A stretch of DNA of 49,356 nt from positions 1-49,356 of the forward strand of contig CACGPA010000002.1 in the NCBI GenBank assembly GCA_902574725.1, written 5' to 3'. A model generated the notes under the pieces. It saw nothing but the letters and a program-made list of their open reading frames with translations, was not told where the DNA came from and made no database searches. The translations under genes and the position numbers were made by a program. How positions within the stretch are numbered: the first letter of the stretch is position 1; the number at the start of each line of letters is the position of its first letter. This DNA comes from an uncultured Pelagibacteraceae bacterium (GTDB lineage: Bacteria > Pseudomonadota > Alphaproteobacteria > Pelagibacterales > Pelagibacteraceae). Of this stretch, positions 29,174 through 42,322 are shown one piece after another.

Positions 29174-29925
29174 GTAATATCCTAAGTAAAAAACAGATTG
29201 AAAGATACTCAAGACAAATAGTCCTAAAAAAAATTGGAACATTTGGGCAAAAACTAATTTTAAAATCTAAAGTTTTAATAGTTGGTGCAGGTGGACTTGG
29301 ATGTCCAGTTGCAGACTATCTATGCAGAGCAGGTGTTGGCACTATTGGTATTATTGATGATGATAAAGTTAGTATCTCTAATATTCATAGACAACCTTTT
29401 TTTACTTCTAAAGATGTAGGAAAATTAAAGGTTAAAATTATAAAAAAAAAAATTAAATTAATTAATCCTGAAACAAAAATAGTAATTTATAAAAAAAAAA
29501 TTACAAAATTAAACATAATAAAAATTATTAAAAATTTTGATATAATTGTGGATGGATCAGATAATTTTAAAACAAAATTTTTATTAAATAAATATTCTCT
29601 TCAATATAAGAAAATTTTAATAGTAGGAGCCATAAGTAAATTTGATGGACATATTTTTTCATTTAATTTTAAAAATAAAACACCTTGTTTAAAATGTTTT
29701 TATCAGACAGATATATCAGATGAAATTCTTGACTGTGAATCTGAAGGTGTTTTAGGCCCTCTCGCTGGAATAGTTGGAAACATACAAGCCAGTGAGGTGC
29801 TAAAAAACATTTTAAAATTAAATAATAATTTAAATGGAGAAATATTAATATTAAATTTATTAAGTCTTAACTTTAGAAAGGTAAAATTTAAAAAAAATAA
29901 AAATTGTATATGCAAAAAAAAATAA
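29170..29925 (+). CDS. ThiF/MoeB/HesA family adenylyltransferase
   Basis: ERYSRQIVLKKIGTFGQ, VGAGGLGCPVADYLCRAGVG, IHRQPFF, DGSDNFKTKF, GPLAGIVGNIQASEVLK. Confidence 0.92.
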   Translation: MSNILSKKQIERYSRQIVLKKIGTFGQKLILKSKVLIVGAGGLGCPVADYLCRAGVGTIGIIDDDKVSISNIHRQPFFTSKDVGKLKVKIIKKKIKLINPETKIVIYKKKITKLNIIKIIKNFDIIVDGSDNFKTKFLLNKYSLQYKKILIVGAISKFDGHIFSFNFKNKTPCLKCFYQTDISDEILDCESEGVLGPLAGIVGNIQASEVLKNILKLNNNLNGEILILNLLSLNFRKVKFKKNKNCICKKK

Positions 29926-30359
29926 TTTTTTTTCTTTTATTTTTAAATCTAACATCTACTTCTTTTGCTATTGAAAAAGATTATTTTATGATGCTAAAAT
30001 ATTCTAAAGTAAATGTTAGATTTGGTCCTAGTCGTGATTATCCTGTTAAATTTATCTACAAAAAAGCATTCTTACCAGTTAAAGTAATTGATAAAAAAGA
30101 AAACTTTAGAAAAATAATAGATCATAAAAAGAATAGTGGATGGATACATATTTCACAGCTTAAAAAATCTAACTCCTTTATAATTTTATCTGATAAAATA
30201 CTTTTTAAAAAATCTACAATAAATTCTAAACCACTAGTTAATTTACACAGTGGAAGATTACTACTAGTCAAAAAATGTAAGAAAAAGTGGTGCAAAGTAT
30301 CAACAGATAAATACACGGGATGGATAAAAACAAACGATGTTTTTGGAATTAATAAATAA
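29904..30359 (+). CDS. Exported bacterial SH3-domain protein (start possibly 29910)
   Basis: Signal peptide (M)QKKIIFFLLFLNLTSTSFA followed by two SH3-like repeats (SKVNVRFGPSRDYPVKFIY..., GWIHISQ, WCKVSTDKYTGWIKTNDVFG). Confidence 0.82.
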   Translation: MYMQKKIIFFLLFLNLTSTSFAIEKDYFMMLKYSKVNVRFGPSRDYPVKFIYKKAFLPVKVIDKKENFRKIIDHKKNSGWIHISQLKKSNSFIILSDKILFKKSTINSKPLVNLHSGRLLLVKKCKKKWCKVSTDKYTGWIKTNDVFGINK

Positions 30360-30363
30360 TATT

Positions 30364-32589
<2,226 letters not shown>

Positions 32590-32615
32590 TTATAATTATT
32601 ATAAAAAAGAGTCAA

Positions 32616-32638
32616 TATATTAGAATGATTCTAATATA
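32616..32638. promoter_or_regulatory. Perfect 11-1-11 palindrome TATATTAGAAT-G-ATTCTAATATA upstream of katG (Irr/ICE- or PerR-box-like operator)
   Basis: Contains TTAGAAnnnTTCTAA core; lies 39 nt upstream of katG ATG and just downstream of the Fur-family gene. Confidence 0.65.
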
Positions 32639-32651
32639 CTCTTAGTTGAAA

Positions 32652-33068
32652 TTAATTATTATTTGCAATTTTAATTAAAACTTCAATAGACTTGATTTTC
32701 TTTCCTGGCAAAGTTTTTTTTATTTTAATTTTATCTATATTCTTATCATCTAAATCAATTAACTCATTTGTGCTTTCATTAAAAAAATGATGATGATTGG
32801 ATGTGTTTGTATCAAAATAATTTTTTTCACTATTTATTGAAATTTCTTTTAAATAACCTTTTTTTTTAAATGCTTTGACAGTATTATAAACTGTGGCCTG
32901 TGAAATTTTTTGATTTTTTTTTTTTAGTAAAAGTTCCTTTAATTCATTAATAGTAAAATGAAATGTTTCTTTACGATTAAAGAGCTCCTCGCATATTCTA
33001 ATTCTCTGTTTGGTAGGCCTTAAACCCACAAACCTCAATTTTTCAATAAAAACGCTATTATTATTCAT
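32652..33068 (-). CDS. Fur-family regulator (Irr/PerR-like)
   Basis: GLRPTKQRIRICEELF, ISQATVYNTVKAFKKKGYLKEI, NHHHFF; divergent from fabA and upstream of katG. Confidence 0.88.
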   Translation of the reverse strand: MNNNSVFIEKLRFVGLRPTKQRIRICEELFNRKETFHFTINELKELLLKKKNQKISQATVYNTVKAFKKKGYLKEISINSEKNYFDTNTSNHHHFFNESTNELIDLDDKNIDKIKIKKTLPGKKIKSIEVLIKIANNN

Positions 33069-33149
33069 TTTTTTTTATCAAATTTATAACAATTGAAAGT
33101 AAATTGTATATTGTAATATTAATAAATAAAGTATTAAAGATCTATATTT

Positions 33150-33653
33150 ATGGAAAAAAAATCATCATTCTCCTATGAAGATTTAATTAGTTGCGGAAAT
33201 GGTGAGCTTTTTGGCCCTGGTAATGCAAAACTTCCTTTACCACCTATGCTGATGTTTGACAGAATTAGTGAAATTAGAGAAGATGGAGGAAATTTTAAAA
33301 AAGGATTTTTAAAAGCGGAATTAGATATAAAGGACGATCTTTGGTTTTTTAATTGTCACTTTAAAGAAGATCCTGTTATGCCAGGTTGTCTTGGTTTAGA
33401 TGCCATGTGGCAATTAGTAGGTTTTTATCTTGGATGGCTTGGAAATCCAGGAAGAGGGAGAGCTTTAGGAGTCAGCACTGTAAAATTTACTGGAGAAGTG
33501 TTAAAGAATATTAAATTAGCAACTTACGAAATTGATATGAAAAGAATTTTAATAAAAGAAGGAACAACAGTAGGATTAGCTAATGGCATACTAAAAGCAG
33601 ATGATAAAAAAATTTATTCTGCTGAAAATTTAAAAGTAGGATTATTTAAATAA
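33150..33653 (+). CDS. fabA: 3-hydroxydecanoyl-ACP dehydratase
   Basis: [46 protein letters not shown]. Confidence 0.96.
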   Translation: MEKKSSFSYEDLISCGNGELFGPGNAKLPLPPMLMFDRISEIREDGGNFKKGFLKAELDIKDDLWFFNCHFKEDPVMPGCLGLDAMWQLVGFYLGWLGNPGRGRALGVSTVKFTGEVLKNIKLATYEIDMKRILIKEGTTVGLANGILKADDKKIYSAENLKVGLFK

Positions 33654-34864
33654 TGAAAAGAGTAGTTGTAACTGGTATTGGAGTCGTATCTTGTTTAGGA
33701 AATAATCAAGAAGAAGTTTATAAATCATTATTAAATTCAAAATCTGGAATTACATTTTCTGAAGAATATAAAGAATATAACTTAAAAAGTAATATTCATG
33801 GTAAACCAAATATTAAACTTGAGGATCATGTTGATAGAAAATTTATAAGATTTATGGGTCCAGGATCAGCATATAATTATATTTCGATGAATGAAGCTGT
33901 TAAAGACTCAGGTTTAGAAGAAAAAGATGTAAGCAACACTTCAACAGGTATGATTATGGGATCTGGTGGACCTTCAATTCAAAATGTTATTTTAGCAGCT
34001 GACAAAACACGTGAAAAAAATCCAAAAAAAATGGGACCATTTATTGTTCCAAGAACTATGTCTAGCACCGCTTCTGCTACATTAGCAGTACCATTTAAAA
34101 TTAAAGGTGTTAACTATACAATTAGTTCTGCTTGCGCAACCAGCGGACATTGTATTGGAAATGCGATGGAGCTAATCCAACTTGGAAAACAAAATATTGT
34201 TTTTGCTGGTGGAAGTGATGAAGTTCACTTTGCAATGTCAGCAATGTTTGATGCAATGACTGCTTTATCCTCAAAATACAATGATACTCCAGAAAAAGCC
34301 TCTAGGCCATATGACAAAACTAGAGATGGATTTGTAATTTCAGGTGGTGGCGGTGTTTTAGTGCTTGAAGAATATGAGCATGCAAAAGCAAGAGGGGCAA
34401 AAATTTATGCTGAGTTAACTGGTTATGGTGCCACGTCTGATGGTTACGATATGGTAGCTCCATCAGGTGAAGGCGCAGTAAGGTGCATGCAAATGGCTTT
34501 AAGTACAAGTAAAAATAAAATTGATTATTTAAATACGCACGGAACTTCAACTCCAGTAGGTGATATAACTGAACTAAAAGCGGTAGGGGAAGTTTTTAAA
34601 GATAATGTTCCTAAAATAAGTTCTACAAAATCTCTTTCTGGTCACTCGTTAGGAGCAACTTCGGTACATGAAGCAGTTTATAGTTTAATAATGATGAAAA
34701 ATAATTTTATCTCAGCATCTATAAACATAACTGACATGGATGATGAGGCAAAAAAATATCCTATAGTTACAAAGGTTGAAAAAGATGTAACTTTAAATTC
34801 TATCATGTCAAATAGTTTTGGATTTGGAGGAACTAACGCAACTTTAGTTTTTGAAAAGGTTTAA
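33653..34864 (+). CDS. fabB: 3-oxoacyl-ACP synthase I
   Basis: [61 protein letters not shown]. Confidence 0.96.
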   Translation: MKRVVVTGIGVVSCLGNNQEEVYKSLLNSKSGITFSEEYKEYNLKSNIHGKPNIKLEDHVDRKFIRFMGPGSAYNYISMNEAVKDSGLEEKDVSNTSTGMIMGSGGPSIQNVILAADKTREKNPKKMGPFIVPRTMSSTASATLAVPFKIKGVNYTISSACATSGHCIGNAMELIQLGKQNIVFAGGSDEVHFAMSAMFDAMTALSSKYNDTPEKASRPYDKTRDGFVISGGGGVLVLEEYEHAKARGAKIYAELTGYGATSDGYDMVAPSGEGAVRCMQMALSTSKNKIDYLNTHGTSTPVGDITELKAVGEVFKDNVPKISSTKSLSGHSLGATSVHEAVYSLIMMKNNFISASINITDMDDEAKKYPIVTKVEKDVTLNSIMSNSFGFGGTNATLVFEKV

Positions 34865-34867
34865 TTT

Positions 34868-35653
34868 ATGAGTTTAATGAAAGGTAAAAAAGGATTAATC
34901 ATGGGAGTGGCAAATGAAAGATCTATTGCCTGGGGTATTTCTCAAAAATTAGCTGACGCTGGAGCAGAATTAGCATTTACTTATCTAGGTGATGCCTTAA
35001 AAAAAAGAGTAATTCCTCTTGCAGAAAAATTAAATTCAAATGTTACTTTTAGCTGTGATGTTGAGAAAAAAGAGGAAGTAACAAAACTTTTTGAAGATAT
35101 AAAATCTAAATGGGGTCAAATTGATTTTGTTGTTCATGCAGTTGCCTTTTCGGACAAGTCAGAATTATCAGGAGAATATTTAAATACTACTAGAGAAAAT
35201 TTTTTAAGAAGTATGTTAATTTCATGCTTTTCATTTACAGAGGTTGCAAAAGAAGCTTCTAAAATAATGAATAAAGGTGGAAGCATGCTTACTTTAACTT
35301 ACGAGTCTAACAAAGCTATTCCAAATTATAATGTAATGGGTGTTTGTAAATCTGCTCTTGAAGCAAGTGTTAAATACTTAGCAAGAGATTTAGGTCCAAA
35401 AGGTATGAGAGTAAACGCAATAAGTGCAGGACCAATTAAAACTCTAGCTGCATCTGCAATTGGGGATGCAAAATTTCTTTATAAGTGGAATGAAGATCAT
35501 TCTTTCTTAAAGAGAAACGTAGACATCCATGATGTTGGAAACTCAGCTTTATACCTATTAAGTGATCTTGGTGGTGGTGTTACTGGTGAAATTCATTATG
35601 TAGATGCTGGATATAATAAAGTAGGAATGCCAGATCCTAAAAACATCACTTAA
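34868..35653 (+). CDS. fabI: Enoyl-ACP reductase [NADH]
   Basis: KKGLIMGVANERSIAWGIS, YNVMGVCKSALEASVKYLARDLGPKGMRVNAISAGPIKTLAA. Confidence 0.96.
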   Translation: MSLMKGKKGLIMGVANERSIAWGISQKLADAGAELAFTYLGDALKKRVIPLAEKLNSNVTFSCDVEKKEEVTKLFEDIKSKWGQIDFVVHAVAFSDKSELSGEYLNTTRENFLRSMLISCFSFTEVAKEASKIMNKGGSMLTLTYESNKAIPNYNVMGVCKSALEASVKYLARDLGPKGMRVNAISAGPIKTLAASAIGDAKFLYKWNEDHSFLKRNVDIHDVGNSALYLLSDLGGGVTGEIHYVDAGYNKVGMPDPKNIT

Positions 35654-35657
35654 TATT

Positions 35658-35771
35658 ATGTCCAAAAGATATAGTGGAAAATCATTTAAAGACTCGAGTG
35701 TAATGAAAAAATCTAAACTTTCTTTTAAAGAAAAAAGAAAACTTAAAAGAGAAAAGAAGAAGAATAAATAA
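35658..35771 (+). CDS. Small basic peptide (37 aa) downstream of fabI
   Basis: MSKRYSGKSFKDSSVMKKSKLSFKEKRKLKREKKKNK; starts 4 nt after fabI stop. Not in ORF track (too short). Confidence 0.5.
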   Translation: MSKRYSGKSFKDSSVMKKSKLSFKEKRKLKREKKKNK

Positions 35772-35805
35772 AAGGGCTTTTTATTGCCAGGTGCCCTAAA
35801 ATTAA

Positions 35806-37878
35806 TTAAACAGCTGCTTGTTTAATAGATAGTTTTACTTTGCCTCTATCAAAACCGATGACTTTAACTTTAACTTCATCACCTTCTTTTACAACATCAG
35901 TTACTTTAGCAACTCTTTTGTCAGCAAGTTCAGAAATATGAACAAGACCATCTTGTTTTCCTAAAAAATTAACAAATGCTCCAAATTCCATAATTTTCAT
36001 AACTTTACCATTATAAATTTTATTTAATTCAGCTTTAGCAGTTAGGTCTTTAATAAATTGTAGAGCAATATTTCTAGACTCTTCGTCTGGTGCAGCAACT
36101 GTTACAACACCTTCATCATTGACATCAACTTTAGCTCCGGATTTTTCAACTATCTCTCTTATAGTTGCGCCACCCTTTCCAATTACAGTAGCAATATCTT
36201 TTTTATCTACAGTTATTTTTTCCATTTTTGGAGTATGTTTGCCGACATCCGCTCTTGATTTATCTAAAGCTTTATTCATTTCACCTAATATGTGAATTCT
36301 TCCATCTTTAGCTTGATTTAAAGCTTGTTCCATTATTTCAAATGTAATTCCTGTAATTTTAATATCCATTTGAAGTGAAGTTATTCCATTTTTTGTTCCT
36401 GCAACTTTAAAATCCATATCACCAAGATGATCTTCATCTCCTAAAATGTCTGATAAAACACTAAAATCTTTTCCTTCTTTTATTAATCCCATTGCAATAC
36501 CTGCTACTGGTTCTTTTATTGGAACACCCGCATCCATCAATGCTAATGAAGTTCCACAAACCGTTGCCATTGAAGATGATCCATTAGATTCTGTGATTTC
36601 TGATACAATCCTGAATGTATACGGAAAACTTTCTTTTGGAGGTAAAGATGACTTAATAGCTCTCCATGCTAATTTTCCATGTCCTATTTCTCTTCTCCCT
36701 GTTCCTATTCTGCCAGTTTCACCTACAGAAAATGGGGGAAAATTATAATGAAGCATAAATCTTTGTCTAACCAATCCATCTAATGTCTCAATTCTTTGTT
36801 CATCATCTGAAGTCCCAAGCGTTGTAGTAACAATTGCTTGTGTTTCACCTCTAGTAAATAGAGCTGACCCATGAGTTCTTGGTAAAATTCCAACTTCACA
36901 CTCTATGGGTCTTACATCTGCCAAACCTCTACCATCTATTCTTTTTTTATTTTTGAGAATGTCTGTTCTTACAATTTTTTTTTCTAAATTTTTTAACTCA
37001 TGGTTAACATCTAGCTCAGAAATATTTTCATCTTCTTCATAAAGTTTTTTTGCTCTCTCGGTTATATTAGATATAAGGTTAGATCTTTCTTGTTTATCTT
37101 TTATTGAAAAAGCTTTTTTTAGTTCAGCAGTAAATTCTTTATCTAATCTTTTCTTTACCTCTGAGAGATCTTTTTTTTCTATTATCCAGTCAGGTTTTTT
37201 ACAATCTTTTGCAAGATCTTCAATCATTTTAATGATTGGAATAAAATTTTCATGACCAAATTTTACAGCTTTTAACATTTCTTCTTCACTTAAACCAATT
37301 GCTTCAGATTCAACCATTAAAACTGCATCTTTAGTTCCAGCAACAACTAAATCTAATTTGGATTTTTCTAATTCATTTTTTGAAGGATTTAAAACATATT
37401 TCCCATCAATAAAACCAACTCTAGAAGCACCTACAGGACCCATAAATGGCATTCCTGAAATAGCAAGTGCTGCTGAAGATGCAATTATTGATAAAATATC
37501 GGATTCATTTTCTTTATCATAAGAAATAACTGTAGGAAGTAATTGTACTTCATTTCTAAATTCATCAGGAAACAAAGGTCTTATAGGTCTATCAATCAAC
37601 CTTGAGGTAAGTGTTTCGCTCTCTGTTGGTCTTGCTTCTCTTTTAAAATAACCCCCTGGTATTTTTCCTGCAGAATAATATTTTTCTTGGTAATTTACTG
37701 ATAGTGGAAAATAATCCACCTCAGGATTTACCTTTTTGGCTCCGACTACTGTTGCCATCACAACAGTCTCTCCACAACGAGCTATTATCGCACCATCTGC
37801 TTGTCTTGCTATCTTTCCTGTTTCTAAACTAATTTTTTTTCCGTTTAATTCTATTTCTTTTTTATTAACTTTGAACAT
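35806..37878 (-). CDS. pnp: Polynucleotide phosphorylase
   Basis: 690 aa; KH and S1 domains ([50 protein letters not shown]). Confidence 0.97.
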   Translation of the reverse strand: MFKVNKKEIELNGKKISLETGKIARQADGAIIARCGETVVMATVVGAKKVNPEVDYFPLSVNYQEKYYSAGKIPGGYFKREARPTESETLTSRLIDRPIRPLFPDEFRNEVQLLPTVISYDKENESDILSIIASSAALAISGMPFMGPVGASRVGFIDGKYVLNPSKNELEKSKLDLVVAGTKDAVLMVESEAIGLSEEEMLKAVKFGHENFIPIIKMIEDLAKDCKKPDWIIEKKDLSEVKKRLDKEFTAELKKAFSIKDKQERSNLISNITERAKKLYEEDENISELDVNHELKNLEKKIVRTDILKNKKRIDGRGLADVRPIECEVGILPRTHGSALFTRGETQAIVTTTLGTSDDEQRIETLDGLVRQRFMLHYNFPPFSVGETGRIGTGRREIGHGKLAWRAIKSSLPPKESFPYTFRIVSEITESNGSSSMATVCGTSLALMDAGVPIKEPVAGIAMGLIKEGKDFSVLSDILGDEDHLGDMDFKVAGTKNGITSLQMDIKITGITFEIMEQALNQAKDGRIHILGEMNKALDKSRADVGKHTPKMEKITVDKKDIATVIGKGGATIREIVEKSGAKVDVNDEGVVTVAAPDEESRNIALQFIKDLTAKAELNKIYNGKVMKIMEFGAFVNFLGKQDGLVHISELADKRVAKVTDVVKEGDEVKVKVIGFDRGKVKLSIKQAAV

Positions 37879-38127
37879 TTACTTCCTTATATTTAATTTA
37901 CTTATAACTGCTTTATATGAATCTATTTTTTTCTTTTTTAAATAATCTAATAATTTTTTTCTTTTATTTACTGCTTTTAAAAGACCTAATGAAGAATGTT
38001 TATCTTTTTTAGATTGCTTCATATGTTTTGAAAGATTTTCTATCTTCTCAGTTAGTAATGCAATTTGTACTTCTGAAGAACCTGTGTCTTTTTCATGTAT
38101 TGCAAGCTCCTTCGCTTTTTTTATCAT
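37879..38127 (-). CDS. rpsO: 30S ribosomal protein S15
   Basis: HEKDTGSSEVQIALLTEKIENLSKHMKQSKKDKHSSLGLLKAVNKRKKLLDYLKKK. Confidence 0.93.
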   Translation of the reverse strand: MIKKAKELAIHEKDTGSSEVQIALLTEKIENLSKHMKQSKKDKHSSLGLLKAVNKRKKLLDYLKKKKIDSYKAVISKLNIRK

Positions 38128-38507
38128 ATTTTTTCCTGTTCATTAGTTTGTTTTATTAAATTTTCAATTTTTTCTGCATAGTCAAATGATTCATCTTTTA
38201 CAAATAGCAATTTTGGTAGAAATTTCATTGTAATCTTTTTTGATAAAACTTTTCTAACCATATATGAGAATTCTTTTAAATTATCTATTACTTCAGTAGC
38301 ATTCTTTCCTCCTAATGGCAAAACAAATGCTTTAGCTGTTTTTAAATCTGGACTCATTCTAACTTCTGTTACCGTTATATTATTAGTGTCTAAATTTGGT
38401 AGTTTAGCTTCGTCTCTTACAAAAATTATTCCTAAAGCTTGTTTTATCATTTCGCCAACTCTTAATTGTCTTTGCGTTACAGGTCTACTAGATTTTTTAC
38501 TTCTCAT
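38124..38507 (-). CDS. rbfA: Ribosome-binding factor A
   Basis: RVGEMIKQALGIIFVRDEAKLP...ITVTEVRMSPDLKTAKAFVLPLGG. Confidence 0.92.
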   Translation of the reverse strand: MRSKKSSRPVTQRQLRVGEMIKQALGIIFVRDEAKLPNLDTNNITVTEVRMSPDLKTAKAFVLPLGGKNATEVIDNLKEFSYMVRKVLSKKITMKFLPKLLFVKDESFDYAEKIENLIKQTNEQEKI

Positions 38508-40720
38508 ATCATTCTTTCTGTTATTTTTGAATTATAGGCCTCAATTATATCTTTTTTTTGAAAATCACTGAAATCCCTTAGAGTTATTCCACATTCAAGA
38601 CCTGCACTTACTTGTTTAGCCTGGTTTTTTTCTCTAAAAATTGAACCAATTTTTCCATTATAAATTATTGCACCATCTCTAATTAATCTTACATTGGAAT
38701 CATTAGAAATTTCACCTTCCATAACTTTTGAACCTGCTACTTTTCCGACCTTTGAAACTTTAAAAATTTCTAATATTTCAGCTGAACCAATAACCTTTTC
38801 TTCAACATCTGGTGCTAACTTCCCTGACATTTTATTTTTTATAAAATCTATAACTTCATAAATAATATTATATGCTGATATAGAAATTTTTTCTTTCTCA
38901 GCAAGTTTTTTTGCTTCTTTTGTAGGCTTAACATTAAATGCTATTAAAACAGCATCTGAGGCTTTAGCTAAAGAAATATCTGTTTCTGTTACCATCCCAA
39001 TATCTGATAAAATTATTTTAGGCTTTATCTCATCATGTTTAATTTGAATAATTGCACTTTTAATTGCCTCTGTTGATCCATGCACATCTGATTTTATTAT
39101 TATATTTAATTCCTGTGAAACCTTATCTTTAAAAGCTGACTCTTGAGTTGCAAATATTAATGGATTTTTTCCATCTTTAGACTCTTCAAATCTAGCTTCA
39201 CTAAGAGATTTGGCATCTTTTTCACTATCTAAAACTAAAAAATCATCTCCAGATTTTGCGGCACCATTTATTCCTAATACTTCTACGGGTAAAGATGGTA
39301 ACGCTTCGTCAATATTTTTACCTAAATCATTTATTATTGCTCTTACTTTTCCCCATTTTAACCCACTAACAAAATAATCTCCCTTTTTTAAAGTTCCGCT
39401 AGTTACAATTATGTTAGCAATTGGCCCTCTTCCTATATCAATCTTAGATTCTAAAACTATTGCTGTAGCTTTTGTTTTAAAATCAGTTTTTAAATCTAAA
39501 AGTTCTGCTTGTAAAATAATAGATTCTATTAATTTATCTAAATTTTTTTTTGTTTTTGTAGATATTTCTACTATTAATGTGTCTCCAGATAATTCTTCAG
39601 CTATAAGTTCATATTCTAATAATTGATTTTTAACTTTTTGTGGATCTGCATCGGGTAAATCACATTTATTAATTGCAACAACTATAGGAACTTTTGCTGC
39701 TTTAGCATGTTTTATTGATTCAATTGTTTGAGGTTTTACACCATCATTTGCTGCAACTACTAAAACTACTATATCTGTTAATTTAGAACCTCTTGCTCTC
39801 ATTTCCGTAAAAGCTGCATGACCAGGCGTATCAATAAAAGTTATTTTGTTCGAATTACTACTTATTTGATAAGCTCCAATATGTTGTGTGATTCCTCCAA
39901 ATTCCCCTGAAACTACGTTTGTACTTCTTAAACTGTCTAGTACAGAAGTTTTTCCATGGTCAACATGACCCATTACAGTTACAATTGGTGGTCTATTTTT
40001 TAAATTTTCTGATTTAACTTCTTTAATTTTTTTTATTATTTCTTCTGTCTTTTCCTCTTTAATAGGATTATGTCCAAATTCTTTAACTAAATATTCCGCA
40101 GTATCTGAATCTATTGAATGATTAATAGTTGCTGTTACACCCATGCCCAATAAATGTTTTATAATATTGCTAGATTGTTCTGCCATTCTATTTGCAAGCT
40201 CTCTAATAGTTATTGTTTCTGGTATATTAACATCTCTCTTGATTGGTTTTAGGTTTTCTCTAGACTGATCTTTTTGCACTATTCTATTTTCTTTTTGCTT
40301 TGCACGTTTTAATGCTGCTAAACTTCTTGATCTTCCTTCTTCATCACCACTCAAAGCTCTAGAAATAGTAAGTTTTAACTCTCTTCTTTTAGAACCAATC
40401 TTTCCTTTATTATCTCTTTTTTCAGGATCATCTTTTAATCTTTTAGTTGCTCTTTGTTCGGCAAGTTTTCTTTTTTCATAATCACTAGAAGGGGCTATGG
40501 GTTTCGTTAATGATAGTGGTTTAGATTTATAGCCACTACGATCTATTTTGAAGTTTGATGAATTTTTTGAAAAAGTATTAAAAGTTCTTTTATTAGAAAA
40601 TTTATTATTTTTTTTTTCAATTACTACTGCATTTTTCCCATGCGACTTTGCACGTTCAATATTACTTATGGATTTCTTTAAATTTCCAGATAATGTTAAT
40701 TTCGTTTTTTTCTTTTCCAT
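38504..40720 (-). CDS. infB: Translation initiation factor IF-2
   Basis: RPPIVTVMGHVDHGKTSVLDSLR, ITFIDTPGHAAFTEMRARG, AINKCDLPDAD. Confidence 0.97.
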   Translation of the reverse strand: MEKKKTKLTLSGNLKKSISNIERAKSHGKNAVVIEKKNNKFSNKRTFNTFSKNSSNFKIDRSGYKSKPLSLTKPIAPSSDYEKRKLAEQRATKRLKDDPEKRDNKGKIGSKRRELKLTISRALSGDEEGRSRSLAALKRAKQKENRIVQKDQSRENLKPIKRDVNIPETITIRELANRMAEQSSNIIKHLLGMGVTATINHSIDSDTAEYLVKEFGHNPIKEEKTEEIIKKIKEVKSENLKNRPPIVTVMGHVDHGKTSVLDSLRSTNVVSGEFGGITQHIGAYQISSNSNKITFIDTPGHAAFTEMRARGSKLTDIVVLVVAANDGVKPQTIESIKHAKAAKVPIVVAINKCDLPDADPQKVKNQLLEYELIAEELSGDTLIVEISTKTKKNLDKLIESIILQAELLDLKTDFKTKATAIVLESKIDIGRGPIANIIVTSGTLKKGDYFVSGLKWGKVRAIINDLGKNIDEALPSLPVEVLGINGAAKSGDDFLVLDSEKDAKSLSEARFEESKDGKNPLIFATQESAFKDKVSQELNIIIKSDVHGSTEAIKSAIIQIKHDEIKPKIILSDIGMVTETDISLAKASDAVLIAFNVKPTKEAKKLAEKEKISISAYNIIYEVIDFIKNKMSGKLAPDVEEKVIGSAEILEIFKVSKVGKVAGSKVMEGEISNDSNVRLIRDGAIIYNGKIGSIFREKNQAKQVSAGLECGITLRDFSDFQKKDIIEAYNSKITERMI

Positions 40721-40730
40721 AATTCATCTT

Positions 40731-42284
40731 TCAATCTTTATAGACTTTATTTCTTGCAGACATTATTAGTTCATCTGCCTCATTTTTAGATAGTGCAAAG
40801 TCTTCAAGATATCCTTTAATTTTTATTCTTTCACCTTTTACCACATCATATCCACCTGTTAGCTCATCTGATGCAAGATCGGCAAAGTCAGTAAGTGATA
40901 AAATTTTTTGTTCACCCAAGGTAACTAACATGCCAGGTGTTAAACCTTCATGTTTTATAAGATTATTATCTAACCCTAGCTCTTTTATTTTATTTGAAAT
41001 TTCTTCTTGATCTTTTTGATAAAATTCTTTTGCTCTTTCTATTAATTCTTTAGCTGTATTTTCTTCAATACCCTCTATTTTAGTTAATGCTTCAGTTTTG
41101 GAATCTTTAATATCATCTATTGATGAAAATCCTTCTGCAACAAGTAACTGGCCTAAAGTTTCATCAAGTTCTAAATTTTTAACAAAATTTTCAGTTTTTT
41201 CTTTAAATTCAGTTTGTCTTCTTTCAGAGTCTTCCTGATCAGTCATTATATTAATTTCATAATTCATTAATTTTGTAGCTAATCGAACATTTTGACCTCT
41301 TCTACCTATGGCTTTACTTAAATTATCCTCTGTTAATATTACATCCAATTTTTTATTATCTACATCAACATTAACTCTTTGAACTTCCGCTGGCGATAAC
41401 GCATTTGATACAACAACTGCTGGGTCTTCAGACCAATTTACAATATCAATCTTTTCTCCTTGTAGTTCATTTACAACGGCTTGAACTCTACTTCCTCTCA
41501 TTCCAACACATGCACCAACAGGATCTAAAGAAGTATCAATTGCCTTAACACAAATTTTTGCTCTACTTCCAGGATCTCTAGCTGATGAAACAATCTCTAT
41601 TAATCCATCATAAATTTCTGGGACTTCTTGTATGAATAATTTTTCCATAAATTTAGGATGTCCTCTTGATAAAAAAATTTGTTGACCTCTTGGCTCTCTT
41701 CTTACATCATAACAGTATGCTTTAATTCTATCTCCTGCTTTAATATTTTCTCTTGGAATTACTTCATTTTTTTGAATTATTGCTTCTGTTCTTCCAAGAT
41801 CTACAATTACATTTCCAAATTCTAGTCTTTTAACAATTCCACTTAAAACACTATCTTTTTTGTCTATAAAATCATTATATTGTCTTTCTCTCTCAGCCTC
41901 TCTAACATTAAAACTAATTACTTGTTTGGCAGTTTGAGCTGCAATTCTTCCAAAATCAAATGATGGTAATGGTTGAAGAATTATATCTCCAATATTCTTG
42001 CCTTTATTTTCTTCATTTAAAGTTGTGGCTTCTTTTAAGCTAATTTCAGTATTTATATTTTCAGGTTTTTCAACTATTAAAAGTTTTCTAAATATTCCTA
42101 TATCTCCATTATCTCTATTTATTTTAACTTCAATTTCATTCTCCTGCCCAAATTTAGATTTTGCTGCTTTTGCTATTCCAGTTTCCATTGAATTTATAAT
42201 AAGTTCTTTATCTATAGATTTTTCAAGGGCAACAGCCTCAGCTATCCTCAATAATTCTAATTTATCTGCTCTTCTATTTAACAT
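40731..42284 (-). CDS. nusA: Transcription termination/antitermination factor NusA
   Basis: MLNRRADKLELLRIAEAVALEKSIDKELI; S1/KH domains (VGACVGMRGSRVQAVVNELQGEKIDIV); start at 42284 preferred over 42332 because the upstream in-frame extension lies in a terminator hairpin. Confidence 0.95.
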   Translation of the reverse strand: MLNRRADKLELLRIAEAVALEKSIDKELIINSMETGIAKAAKSKFGQENEIEVKINRDNGDIGIFRKLLIVEKPENINTEISLKEATTLNEENKGKNIGDIILQPLPSFDFGRIAAQTAKQVISFNVREAERERQYNDFIDKKDSVLSGIVKRLEFGNVIVDLGRTEAIIQKNEVIPRENIKAGDRIKAYCYDVRREPRGQQIFLSRGHPKFMEKLFIQEVPEIYDGLIEIVSSARDPGSRAKICVKAIDTSLDPVGACVGMRGSRVQAVVNELQGEKIDIVNWSEDPAVVVSNALSPAEVQRVNVDVDNKKLDVILTEDNLSKAIGRRGQNVRLATKLMNYEINIMTDQEDSERRQTEFKEKTENFVKNLELDETLGQLLVAEGFSSIDDIKDSKTEALTKIEGIEENTAKELIERAKEFYQKDQEEISNKIKELGLDNNLIKHEGLTPGMLVTLGEQKILSLTDFADLASDELTGGYDVVKGERIKIKGYLEDFALSKNEADELIMSARNKVYKD

Positions 42285-42295
42285 TTGTTCTTTCC

Positions 42296-42322
42296 AAAAA
42301 AAAATGGGCCGAAGCCCATTTT
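42296..42322 (-). terminator. Intrinsic terminator/attenuator with UUCG tetraloop between metK and nusA
   Basis: Minus strand: AAAATGGGC-TTCG-GCCCATTTT followed by further T residues (9 T total); ends about 11 nt before the nusA ATG. Confidence 0.88.

Noticed and set aside
34320-34550. 76-aa minus-strand ORF
   Set aside because: Antisense to fabB; low-complexity H/L composition.
35772-35800. Possible terminator AGGGC...GCCCT between the 37-aa ORF and pnp
   Set aside because: Only a 5-bp stem with a 15-nt loop; too weak to call.
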